DNA of 64,000 nt from Euphorbia lathyris (lineage: Eukaryota; Streptophyta; Magnoliopsida; Malpighiales; Euphorbiaceae), in the NCBI RefSeq assembly GCF_963576675.1, contig NC_088916.1, positions 8,385,001-8,449,000 on the forward strand, given 5' to 3'. The position numbers and the translations under genes were made by a program. This document shows, one piece after another, positions 11,676 through 21,155 of this stretch (position 1 is its first letter; every line of letters begins with the position of its first letter). A model generated the notes under the pieces. The model saw only the letters and a list, made by a program, of their open reading frames with translations, ran no database searches and was not told the DNA's origin.

Positions 11676-12556
11676 ATGATTCAATGTAGAGTGAGATCCG
11701 CCAATCTGGGTCGAAGTAGATACAATAGGTAGATCCGTCGAAGTAGATATACATCGACAGAAATACAATGAATAGATATGCCAAGGTAGATCCACTCAGG
11801 TAGATACTGGAAGTAGATACGTCGATGAGTAGATATGCCAATGTAGATATGTCGAAGTAGGTCCGCTGAACTAGATACCTGAAGGAGATACATCAACGTA
11901 GACACATCGAAGTAGATCCGCCCAAGTAGATACTTGAAGGAGATACATCAACGTAGACACATCGAGGTAGATCCGTCTAAGTATGTACCTGAAGGAGATA
12001 CATCAACGTAGGCACATCGAAGTAGATCCACCCAAGTAGATACCTGAAGGAGATACATCAACATAGACACTTCGAAGTAGATCCGTCCAAGTAGATACCA
12101 GAAGGAGATACATCAACGTAGACACTTCGAAGTAGATCAGCCCAGGTAGATGCTTAAAGGAGATACGTCGAAGTAGATACACTGAAGTAGATACACTGAA
12201 GTAGATACGTTGAGTAGATCCATCGAAGAGATCCGTCGAGTTGATCCGTCGAAGAGATCCATCGAAGAGATCCTCCAAAGGAGATCCGCCGACGAGATCC
12301 ATCAAAGGAGATCCATCGGAGAGATCCATCAAAGGAGATCCGTCGAAGAGATCCGTCGAAGAGATCTGTCAAAGGAGATCCGTAGAAGAGATCCATCGAA
12401 GAGATCCGTCGAAGGAGATTCGTCGAAGAGATTCGTGGATGAGATCCGTCGAGGGAGATCCGTCAAAGGAGATCCATCGACGAGATCCATCAAAGGAATT
12501 CGTCGAAGGAGATCCGCCTAAGAGATCCGCCCAGGTAGATACACTTAAAGAAAAAG
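11676..12556. repeat. Two-phase minisatellite
   Basis: From 11,676 to about 12,160 the unit is about 57 bp built from 'gtagatacctgaaggagatacatcaacgtagacac...', with about five recognisable copies from 11,880. From about 12,160 to 12,556 it collapses into a unit of about 15-16 bp of the form GAGATCCGTCGAAG. Long open frames through both strands are a by-product of the period, rich in RSIEEI or DGSLRRI patterns, and are not genes. Confidence 0.85.
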
Positions 12557-13102
12557 ATATACTGGAACTTTAAGTGTGTCTTCCTCCTCTTCTGAATCAC
12601 TTTCCCCACATACCTGACGAAATTTGTTACCTTGCTACTTCCCTAACCTGGACTTGGAATTTGATGAAAAGATGTCTGCATCAGAAGAAATATGTGATTG
12701 TTTTACTTATGCTGAAAAATGACATTTTATTAATGTATATATATATATATATATTTTTTTTTTTTTGGTTTTGGTTTTGTGTTAATTTGTATATAATTCA
12801 CATGTGTAGCATTTCTGAAATAAAAATTCTACTTTCGAGTGTTTGTGTGAATTACCCAAAAATAAAGCAAGAGATAGAACATTTTTTTTTATTAAAAATG
12901 GGGGATAAAGGAAGAAGACCGAGAAATCCCAACAAGGTTGGCATCATCTAAGCCTCCAAAGATATAGAACATTAAAATTGAAGGAATTGTAAAATAGTTT
13001 TGGCACCATTCAACATCCCAATCAAAATGTAATTAATACGAGAACTAAATTATCAAACTATAAATTATTTAAATAAACATAAAACAAATTAATTTGTTTT
13101 CT
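12557..13102. other. 3' flank of the GATA gene
   Basis: AT-rich sequence containing a (TA)n-T tract at about 12,736-12,770. It includes the presumed 3' UTR and polyadenylation region of the minus-strand GATA gene. No independent gene is recognised. Confidence 0.4.
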
Positions 13103-13216
13103 TCAATTCGCCCATGTACGATCAACATTGGAGTTATTTTCAGAATTTTCTGCTTCTCTGGTTCTTTTTCGCACGGCTTCCTTTCTATACTTAATTCCAC
13201 AAGCATTACACAATGT
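13103..13216 (-). CDS. GATA factor exon 6 (C-terminal half of finger)
   Basis: Starts after TTTGCAG and encodes TLCNACGIKYRKEAVRKRTR plus an acidic/Asn tail. It joins in phase 0 to the preceding exon ending GPLGPK, completing the zinc finger. Confidence 0.9.
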   Translation of the reverse strand, partial: TLCNACGIKYRKEAVRKRTREAENSENNSNVDRTWAN

Positions 13217-15687
13217 CTGCAAATCATAAGGAGAAATCATTAGTGTGACATGAACCATCAAAATAGAACAAAATAATCTAACCAAATATATAGTACTAAT
13301 GCCATAATTTGTCACTTATTTGATAACATTGACAGATTAGGTCATAAAATTTCTATGGCCATACTCAATCCGGGAAAAAGTCAATAATGATATTGCGAAT
13401 ATTTGATTCTTTCTCCGCTACTATCATAAAGGAAACAAAATAATATAACAAAATATCACTAAAAGAGAGAGAGATAGAGACCTTGGGGCCAAGGGGACCT
13501 TTACGCCACATAGGAGTATTATTAGCGTTGCAGTGGATATTTGTGCACCTCTTGTTTGGATCAAAATAGACCCCAGGACGTTGTTTTCTTGAGTCTTCTC
13601 TTCGAGAATTTGAAGAAGATGATGACGATGCATAGATTCCACTGCTAATTGTGTGTTCAGCACCTTCATATATTACATTAATGAATTTTTATTAGTACTA
13701 ATTGTGTAATCACTTTATTTTTATTAGAGAAATCAACTAGTTAATTAATTAGTTACCATAATTGAAGTTATTAGCATATTGAGGATTGAGCATAATTGGA
13801 ATTCCAACAGCAGGAGTAGTGCTGTTATACTGAAGATGCATATGGTTACTTCCATTATTAATGAAGTAATTACTAGGATTTTCCATTTGCTCTAAAGGCC
13901 ATCCAACTGAGTTCATATTTGCCATACCATTTCCTATATTGTTACTCATTCCTGGAAAAATATAAATATGTTATAAAATTATATAGTTTGAAAAAATAAA
14001 TATTCAGAATTTTAAAAATAGAAATATTGAATACCATAATTCAAAAATTGGAATTTGATAAAAAAAATTATAAAAAAATGAATTTAAGAGCATGGAGATT
14101 TTGTAAAATACAGTACAAAATTATTAATAATATTTAACTAAAATGTGATATTTTTTTTAAACATAACTGAAAGATTTAAATTGAATTATCCAATAAACTA
14201 AAAACAAATAAATACTATTTAAAAAAAGGTAATTAAGACAGAAATGCAAATAGAAAATATGCAATTTTGATACCAAGATTTATTCCTTCATTAATCATCC
14301 CAAAGTTAATAAAAATTCAGAATTTAAAACAAGATATTGAATATCATAAATTAAAAATTGGAATTTGATAAAACAAAAAATATAATAATATTTAACTACA
14401 ATTTTATTTTTTTAAAACCTAAGTGAAACTTTTAAATTGAATTATCCAATAAACTAAAAACAAATAAATACTAATTTAAAAAAAAAAAAGCTAATTAAGA
14501 CAGAAAAATAAATAGAAATTAGTTTTATGCAATTTTGGTACCAAGATTTATTCCTTCATTAATCATCCCATAGTTCATAGCATTTGGTGTTGCTATGTTC
14601 ACCATCCCCAAGGCATTGATGCTGCCTTGAACTCCTCCTTCTATCATTCTGTTGTCAGTTGCCAATTGCTGTTTTAAACAGAGAGAAGTATTTAATTAGG
14701 AAATCTGGAAATATCAGTAGTAATTAATTCTTATAACAAACTATCTGTTTTATTGAAAAATCAATTAATTCATGAATAAAAATATACCTGTTGAGAAATG
14801 AAGTTGAAATTGGGAAGATGATTAAGATTATCATGTTGCTGAGCATCAGTTTGAAATGGTTGGCCTATTTTTAAGCTCAAATCCATACCTCCTGCATTTC
14901 CTGATGATTGATGATGATGATCCATTTCCTGTGTTAATTTTTTTAATGGAAATTCAAGCAAAATTATCAACTGATTAGGAGAGAGTGTGAGAAAGAGAAC
15001 AAGATACAGTAATTATTACTGTCAGAGCTAAAAAAATAGGAAACAAACAAAATTAGGGCATAAGATGATTTAAAAATAATATTAAAATAAAGGGAAACTG
15101 ATTTGGCAGTAATCTAAGATTATGATGATTATGCTTTTACCAAACTTTGTTCATGCATCAGTCTTCAAACCGTGTTCTTACACTTTTTCTGTGAAAGCAC
15201 TATGATCTCAGTTGGTTTTGTGTGAAACCACTATGATCTAATCTTCAAGATCAGATGGCATTACCACAAAAAGAAAATTTGTTTTATAAACATGTGTTTG
15301 ATCTCAGTTAATTTTAGCTGGAACCAGTCTGATCTAAACTTCAAGATCAGATGGCATAAAATCTTCATTACCAAAACAAAATAAAAAAATTCAGTTTGAT
15401 ATCATCCAAAATTACAGAAAACATAAGAAAAATATTGTGCCAAGACATGAGATTGTAGAAGAAAATCATGGCCGCCATGGTTAAGCTTCATTATACGTGT
15501 ATACAACTACAGACAAAGGTTTTGTCCCAAAAAAAAAAAACAAAAAAAGAAAGCCAAAGAAACTGCACAGAAAGAGAGAGAAAGAGACTTACAGATAGAA
15601 AGAGACAGAGAAAGAGACTTGCTGAGAAAAAGAGAGAGACTTACCGAGAAAGAGTGAGGTTCCAAGCTTTGTCACTACTTATTTATA
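13103..15687 (-). CDS. GATA-type zinc-finger transcription factor, 251 aa, six exons
   Basis: Nuclear DNA-binding regulator. Coding exons on the minus strand are 14,788-14,925 (ATG at 14,925), 14,542-14,668, 13,757-13,951, 13,482-13,663 and 13,103-13,216 (stop). All have GT-AG boundaries and compatible phases, giving 251 residues. A non-coding leader exon (about 15,645-15,675) precedes an intron whose donor is GTAAGT at 15,644-15,639. The acceptor AACACAG lies four bases before the ATG. The single GATA finger spans the last intron: C-x4-C-x18-C-x2-C with TPMWRKGPLGPK and CNACGIKYRKE, then a basic tail. The four-residue spacing between the first cysteines is unusual; CX2C is the norm. The N-terminal half is Asn/Gln/His/Met-rich without a domain. 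Related decayed copies lie at 8,774, 55,265 and 57,150. Confidence 0.9.
13482..13663 (-). CDS. GATA factor exon 5 (N-terminal half of finger)
   Basis: Acceptor TGAAG and donor AAG|GTCTCT. It encodes a serine run, then a basic stretch, then KRCTNIHCNANNTPMWRKGP with the first two zinc ligands. Confidence 0.9.
13757..13951 (-). CDS. GATA factor exon 4
   Basis: Flanked by TTTTCCAG and GTAACT. It encodes an Asn/Met-rich, low-complexity linker with no recognised domain. Phase 1 at both ends. Confidence 0.85.
14015..14545 (-). repeat. Intragenic direct duplication (exon 3 end plus intron)
   Basis: Segments at about 14,015-14,300 and 14,325-14,560 match: 'attgaata.cataa.t.aaaaattggaatttgata' and 'aagatttattccttcattaatcatccca' occur in both. 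The downstream copy (14,275-14,300) retains 26 bases of exon-3 sequence with a GT donor, now inside the intron. It is an orphan donor that could compete in splicing. Confidence 0.75.
14542..14668 (-). CDS. GATA factor exon 3
   Basis: Acceptor AAAACAG and donor CTTG|GTACC. It encodes a Met/Asn/Gly-rich segment beginning QLATDNRMIEGG. A truncated copy of its first bases survives at 55,270-55,304. Confidence 0.88.
14788..14928 (-). CDS. GATA factor exon 2 with start codon
   Basis: The ATG at 14,925 lies four bases after the acceptor. It encodes MDHHHQSSGN followed by MDLSLKIGQPF, a hydrophobic LSLKI patch in an otherwise polar segment. The donor is CAACAG|GTATAT. A decayed copy lies at 57,151-57,290. 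Confidence 0.88.
15639..15687 (-). promoter_or_regulatory. TATA box, leader exon and 5'UTR-intron donor of the GATA gene
   Basis: TATAAATAAG (15,687-15,678, minus strand) lies about 35-45 bases before the leader donor GTAAGT (15,644-15,639). A second GTAAGT-like donor near 15,592-15,587 sits in the purine/pyrimidine-rich repeat 'agaaagagactta', so the leader may be spliced alternatively. The same TATA/leader/donor arrangement is repeated many times at 57.9-63.2 kb. Confidence 0.7.
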
Positions 15688-15727
15688 GGCATTTCATTCA
15701 TTTGGGTGTCCAAACTAAAGTTTCAAA

Positions 15728-16066
15728 GCTAATTAGGACCCTAAACTATCAAAATCATCGATCAGATCTCTAAACTAAGCAAAAATCATGAATTGAGTCA
15801 TCGTCATATCCTAAAATCAGAAACTATAATTATTTGATATAGACTATAATAATCTCTGTGTTGGTTTAAAATGAATTTAAGGAGGAAGGTTTGAAAATGT
15901 TCAACCGAATGAATTTCGTTGCGACCTCAATTGATGATTTTTGTCTAGAATAGGGACTCAATTGATGATTTTGACTTAGTTCGGGGACCTGATTGATGAT
16001 TTTTACTTAGTTCGAGGACCTAATTGATGATTTTGATAGTTTAAGGTCCTAATTGATTTTAAATTA
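15728..16066. repeat. Foldback repeat upstream of the GATA promoter
   Basis: The left arm 'aattaggaccctaaactatcaaaatcat' is inverted at the right as 'atgattttgatagtttaaggtcctaatt'. The right arm contains about four tandem units of about 35 bp of 'gacctaattgatgattttgacttagttcg'. It looks like a MITE or foldback element sitting directly upstream of the TATA box. Confidence 0.7.
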
Positions 16067-16084
16067 ATAAATTAAGTTAAAAAA

Positions 16085-16260
16085 CACTTATTTTGGTAAG
16101 TCAAAATATTTGACTTAACATTTTAAGTTAAACATTATCAACTAATATTTTTATAATAATTATATCACTCAATATTTTTAATACTTATCATATTCAGCAC
16201 TTAAAATTCAGTACTTATTTTTTCAGCACTTAATTTTCAGTTTTATCAAACAGCGGCTTT
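16085..16260. repeat. AT-rich repeat remnant
   Basis: Contains repeated 'cagcacttaa' / 'cagtactta' phrases and ends 'ttttatcaaacagc', resembling a MITE terminus. No inverted partner was confirmed. Confidence 0.3.
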
Positions 16261-16319
16261 CTTTGATGGTCACCTCCCACGGTTTGTTGGATGGTCACCT
16301 TTCTTTGATGGTCACCTTT

Positions 16320-16766
16320 CTTTGAGGAGCCAAATAGTTATTATTCCTTATTTATAACTCTTAACACTATGGGCTTTCTTGTATTTTGTTTAGTATAGTT
16401 TAGTGGGTATTTAAATCCATTTTAGTAAGTTGTAAGCAATCTTTTTTATCAATCAATATAAAATATCTCTTTAAGTTTTTTAAGGTTAGTCCCTCTTATC
16501 AAATGAGTATTTTTAATTCCTACAAATTTTAACTTGTGAATTTGGAGGTCTCACGACTCATTCAAGTCTAGCTTGAGAATATCTTTATAGTTTACAATTG
16601 AAAACTGTCATCACTAACCTGATATGTATTAATTAGTATCAGAGCTAATCGTTTTCCTAACATTAGACTTCTCGGCAATAGTCCAACCAAAGTTAAAGCA
16701 ATGGAAGCCCAAGACAAGAAAATAAATGACCTTAGAATCAAATTAAGAGAGCAGCACCGGGGATTT
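16320..16766 (+). mobile_element. LTR fragment, primer site and gag start of a retrotransposon
   Basis: Homologous to the inverted fragment at 11.1-11.6 kb. 'AGTATCAGAGCTAATCG' at about 16,637 resembles a tRNA-Met primer site. About 50 bases later an ATG (16,701) opens with MEAQDKKINDLRIKLREQ, a typical retrotransposon gag start. It is cut off at about 16,760 by the next repeat. Confidence 0.55.
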
Positions 16767-17660
16767 AAAACTTATCTTCTAGTTTCAAATTTAATCTAAA
16801 TAGTTTTAATGAAGTTTTTGAAATTTTTACACTACTAAATTAAAGTTCTAAAATTATATAAAAAATTAATAAACTAATTACTTAATATTGGAGAAATTAT
16901 GATTATGTACGAAAAAAGAGAAAAAAAAATAAAATAGGAAAATATAAAATGTTTTATTGTTAAAACATAGACTAAAGGGTAATTTTATATTTTAAATTTC
17001 TTTAGTATAGTTTGACCATTGACTCAAACATAATGACTAAGAAGTTGGCGAAAATAAAAAATGACGGACTATATAATTATTTCTAAAAACAGAAGGTCTG
17101 ACTAGTCTTTTAGGTAAAAACATATGGATCTTATAATTGTTTACCCAAAATAATAAAATAAAATAGTTAGGTAAAAGCATAAGGATCTTATAACTATTTA
17201 GTCCTTCTATTTGCTTTTATAGATGAAAGTGCAAAATTGCTCCTAGTTATATGCATAAAAAAAACTTATCTTTTAGTTTCAAATTTAATCTAAATAGTTT
17301 AATGAATTTTTGAAATTTTTACACTATCAAATTAAAGTTCTAAAATTATACAAAAATTAATAAATTAATTACTTAATATTGAAGAAATTATGATTATGTA
17401 CGCAAAAAAAAAAAAAAAAAAAAGCAAAATAGGAAAATATAATATGTTTTATTGTTAAAAGATAGACTAAAGGGTAATTTTATATTTTATATTTCTTTAG
17501 TATAGTCTGATCATTGACTCAAACATAAAGACTAAATTCACGAAAATAAAAACTGAGAACTATATAATTATTTTTAAAAACAGAAGGTCTGACTAATATA
17601 TTAGGTAAAAGTATGGGGATCTTATAATTGCTTGCCCAAAATAATAAAATAAAATACTTG
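16767..17660. repeat. Direct tandem duplication, about 494-bp unit
   Basis: The phrase 'aaaacttatctt.tagtttcaaatttaatctaaatag' begins at 16,767 and again at about 17,261. The two units stay alignable up to 'ataataaaataaaata'. The second contains a 20-base A run near 17,404. No coding content is seen. Confidence 0.8.
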
Positions 17661-17676
17661 AAAAACATATATATTT

Positions 17677-18443
17677 TTTTTTTTTTGGTAAGAAGGGAAG
17701 AAAAAAAACAAACAAACAAAAACCTAACCCGGGATCAGTCTAGGAAGACTGACCCCAATCCTATCCTCAAGAAGAGAAGGTAACAGAAAAGAAGGAGGAA
17801 CGGAAAGGGTAGAAACACCTAACATCCCCCCATGCCCAGCAGCTGCCAAGCGATCCGCCACGCGGTTTTGCTCCCTATAAATATGGGAGAAGGTAAGAGA
17901 ATCGAAGGCAGGACGAAGCCTCAAGATGGCTTTAATGAGATTCTGACTCTTAAGACAAACAGCATGTCTATCCGAAATCCTGTTGATAGCCTCCAAGTTG
18001 TCAGACTCCACCGAAAGTCTTTTAACACCCATGCGAATGGCGAGTTTAATGCCAGACAAGATCCCCCAGAGCTCTGCAGTAAAGGAGGAGCCCGTACCTA
18101 AGTTATGGGTAAACCCAGCCAGCCAGGCGCCACCAGCATCCCGAAGAACTCCACCAGCAGCAATTCTGCCATTACTAAGGCAGGAGCCATCCGTATTCAA
18201 CTTGACAACCCCTTCCCTGGGCTTCCTCCAACCAACTAACTGGACCTCTTTAACCGGAGAGGGGTGAACCAGGAGCTCTCCTTCAAAACTCTTTGTAATA
18301 ACAGAGAGTTTTTTCGAGAAGTAAAACCGGAGGTCAGGAATAAAGACAGTCTTCTCAGCAAATAACTCTTCATTCCTCCATTTCCACATTTGGTGACAAA
18401 TAATAGCGAAGAGAATAGCCCCGTGCTCCATACTGGCCAACAA
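17677..18443 (-). mobile_element. 5'-truncated LINE with RNase H domain
   Basis: A minus-strand frame of 239 codons (17,724-18,443) ends a non-LTR element with a 3' A tract (17,677-17,686 read as T). A 16-bp target duplication AAAAACATATATATTT is present at 17,661-17,676 and 18,444-18,459. The RVT_3-type RNase H shows NTDGS, a glutamate in AELWG, SDN and a late DR/AD motif (REQNRVADRLAA), matching the plant L1 C-terminus. It retains only the terminal part of ORF2, as expected of incomplete target-primed reverse transcription. Confidence 0.92.
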
Positions 18444-18679
18444 AAAAACATATATATTTAATATTTGTTATATTAGTGTTGTTAAAAAATGTCTCAATAA
18501 AATAATATTAATAACCAATCTACTATAAAAATAATATTTTTGGCTCTTTGTTACCGCGGAACAAAACTAACTGAAAAAAACCAAAACAAAAAAATTAGGT
18601 TAACTTAGAATTATTTATAGACATCTTAACTAATGAAATGGAGGAAAATGAGAAGGAGCAGTAGCCATAGCCGATCGTC

Positions 18680-19291
18680 TGAATTCGGCTATGTTAGAGT
18701 AGTGTTAAGCAGATTTGGCTTCAGGGATCATTGGGTGGGATTTGATTATGCACTGCCCGGAAACAGTTAATTATCATATTGTTGTTGATGGTAAAGAGCT
18801 TGGGCCTATAATTCCTTATCGTGGAATTCGCCAATGTGATCCACTTTCACTTTATATCTTTATTATTTGTAGAGAGAGGCTGAGCTCTCTGATTCGAGCG
18901 AAGGAAAGACAAGGTTTTTGGTATGATTGTAGTGTGAAGTCGGGGGCTCCTATTGGCAGTCATCTCTTTTTCGCAGATGACTGTTATTTGTTTTTTCGGG
19001 TTAATTTAGAGGGATGTGAAGTTGTCCATGAGGTTTTGCAAGAGTATGAACTTGCCTCAGGTGAAACCGTAAATTATTATAAGTTAGCTATCTTGTTTAG
19101 CCGGAATGTACAACCTGATGAGAAAAGTGCAGTATGTTGGGTGCTTGGTGTGGCGGAGACTCAAAATCAAGGAAGATATCTCAGTCTTCCCTCTTTCGTG
19201 GGGCGCAGTAAAATAGAGGTTCTTCAATTCATAAAGGATCGAGTTTGGAACCGTATTAATTCATGGCATTCCAATCTCCTTTCCAGTGCAG
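18680..19291 (+). pseudogene. LINE ORF2 reverse-transcriptase fragment (left half)
   Basis: Encodes the middle of a plant L1-type RT with IRQCDPLS and the active-site variant FADDCYLFF, ending at INSWHSNLLSSA. Upstream of 18,745 the similarity continues in another frame (SRFGFRDHWVG), so a frameshift lies there. Translation stops matching at 19,291 exactly where the CACTA element starts, and the protein resumes at 41,299. The open frame that runs on past 19,291 is chimeric. Confidence 0.88.
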
Positions 19292-19640
19292 CACTACGCC
19301 AAAACCCCCTTCAGACGACGGTTGGAAACCGTCATCCTACGAGATATAATCTGTCACAGGGCTCGCTGCCGTCTATTGCACCTTCAGACGACAGTTAGGT
19401 TCTGTCATTTGAAGATACTATACATGACATCAGCCTAGTTTCATATTGTCATATGAACATTGTTACGATGCATCTTTTTATTTATTAACGTCACTTTTAA
19501 TGTCATCACATGACATACTAATAATTAAAAATGTCAAATCGCTTATGGGAAATTGGCATATTGGTATTCACGGTGACAGTTTTTATAATAATTTCTGTCG
19601 TAGTAACTTGTATCAGATGGCATAGGTCTTAATCAATCAT
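19292..19640. repeat. CACTA left terminus and subterminal repeats
   Basis: Contains 'ttcagacgacgg', 'ttcagacgacag', 'gtcatttgaaga', 'gtcatatgaaca' and 'gtcatcacatgacat' within about 250 bp. They mirror those at 41,090-41,290. Confidence 0.75.
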
Positions 19641-20131
19641 GTCAATAGATTTATTTTAGATGACAGATTCTTTTATTTTAATATCTTTTTATTGTTGTTT
19701 AGATGATATTTTTTTAAACGTAAATGTCACTCCTTGCCTTCTTCTTCGAATGATTCTAGAATTGAACAATAATCAAATGAACAAGAATTTCTGTATATCA
19801 ATGATTTTAATTTTATTGGAGACTAATGCTGGTAATGTGTTTACATTTGAACTACACAAATTTCTGAAAGGTAAAAAAAATAAGCAATTAATGTACATCT
19901 CCAAATCTGTCAATATGTAGTCAATCTTTCAGAGGCGTGGTGGTGTTGATTGGAAAGCCAAATCCAACTTGAACTGAAGCATATCTAAGTCATCATCTCC
20001 TAGAATCCCCAAAGTCTTGATATCTACAAAACCAATTGATGATGCTCATTAATTACGTACCGTATACAGATAGACCTAATTAATCACATTTTACCCTTTC
20101 TCCATTCTGAGACCCTTCACTTACCCACCCA
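19641..20131. other. CACTA interior 5' of the E2 gene
   Basis: AT-rich spacer. A chance open frame (19,660-19,920) has no protein features. The last part presumably contains the upstream region of the E2 gene. Confidence 0.4.
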
Positions 20132-20134
20132 CAT

Positions 20135-20873
20135 TATAAATAGGAAGCATTTACCAATTCTCAATAGTCATCCAGGGAAACCTAACACTATACTTACAGT
20201 TTGTTATTTCGAGCATGGATATACTTGTAAGGAACCTCTATCGTAATGTTGAGTTTCAGATTGACCTACTCCGATATGAGGCACCCAGGTGGCTTGTCAA
20301 TATATATGGTCCTGACCGGCGGCGATGGACTACCATGATGAAGGGCCCTCCAAACACCCCTTATGAAGGAGGTGTATTCATAGTCGACATGGACTTCCCT
20401 GTCGATTTCCCCTCCACACCTCCAGTTGTAAGAACATGCATAAACTTGTTAACACACATAAATCAGTTCATAAATACACTCATGATATTACTATTGTTCG
20501 CAGGTCATATTCAGGACCAAAATTTACCATCCTAATATTGGTCCCTTGGGGCATGTTTCTATGCCCCAGCTACTTGATCGCCCTGCCCATAGTATTGCCA
20601 CGGTAAGATGATGCTATAAATCTATGTATTTTTTACCCGTAAATTTATCTATTCATGTTTGGGGTCTAGTTTATCTACTCATGTTTGGGGTCTAATTTAA
20701 TTTATCTGTGCATTTTATAGCTGCTGTGGAATATTTATGGACTGCTGGTAGAGCCCTTCATTGAGGGGCCATTTCCTGGCCGAGAGCGAATTGCTGAACG
20801 ATGCATCAGCAACAGGGCAGGTTATGTAGCAACTGCCAGGAGTTGGACTGAAGAGCATGCAGTGGATATATGA
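20135..20873 (+). CDS. Captured ubiquitin-conjugating enzyme (E2)-like gene, catalytic Cys replaced by Ser
   Basis: Three exons, 20,215-20,427, 20,504-20,602 and 20,721-20,873, with clean GT-AG introns (GTAAGA...CAG and GTAAGA...TAG). Together they encode 154 residues, the usual size of a minimal E2 (about 147-152). The N-terminal helix, KGPPNTPYEGGVF, FPVDFPSTPP, HPN (residues 80-82) and a C-terminal helix ending ARSWTEEHAVDI fit the UBC fold. Eight residues after the HPN asparagine, where the thioester-forming cysteine belongs, stands S90 (HVSMPQLL). It therefore cannot form the normal ubiquitin thioester. It may be a UEV-like or dominant-interfering protein, or drifting. A TATAAATA lies at about 20,137, about 75 bases before the ATG. 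The gene sits inside the CACTA element. Confidence 0.85.
20137..20144 (+). promoter_or_regulatory. TATA box of the E2-like gene
   Basis: TATAAATA in 'cacattataaataggaag', 75-80 bases upstream of the ATG at 20,215. This spacing suits a short leader. Confidence 0.6.
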
Positions 20874-20884
20874 TGTGCAAATAG

Positions 20885-21150
20885 CAAGCAATGGGGGCAT
20901 TATGATCTGACGTCCGAATAGCGTACAGGGGGGCATGATGTGCGAATAGCAAGGAAATTTGGATGCTGGGCAACCATTGAGTTAGATGGTGTGGACTAGT
21001 GGATGGGCATAGAGCCAATCTTGAAGAACAGAATGATTACTGATTACAAATGTACTTGGTAATCAATCTGATCTTCAATGTTGGCTCCATGCCCCTCCAG
21101 TATTCGACGCCATTTAACTCTAATGGTTCCCCATCATCCCGATATCCTTA
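20885..21150. repeat. Foldback hairpin 1 (with outer inverted arm)
   Basis: From about 20,957 to 21,146 the sequence folds on itself. 'gatgggcatagagcca' pairs with 'tggctccatgcccctc', and 'ttagatggtgtggactagtgg' pairs with 'ccagtattcgacgccatttaa'. An outer segment (20,890-20,945, 'gggggcattatgatctgacg...') is the inverse of 30,230-30,295. It directly follows the E2 stop codon. The fold is long and imperfect, like a precursor of small RNAs or a young foldback element. Confidence 0.8.
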
Positions 21151-21155
21151 GTTAC

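Noticed and set aside
12003..12573. Overlapping open frames of 80-125 codons on both strands
   Set aside because: All lie in the minisatellite and translate to periodic low-complexity strings; openness is a consequence of the period.
15468..15773. 101-codon plus-strand frame rich in Arg/Lys/Glu
   Set aside because: It is the antisense of the purine/pyrimidine-rich 5'UTR intron of the GATA gene; composition explains the open frame.
17832..18267. Plus-strand frames opposite the LINE RNase H
   Set aside because: They are antisense shadows of the minus-strand RNase H frame, whose motifs and target duplication are decisive.
19291..19398. C-terminal extension of the LINE RT frame into CACTA sequence
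   Set aside because: The last about 35 codons are translated CACTA terminus and subterminal repeats, a chance fusion and not a LINE domain.
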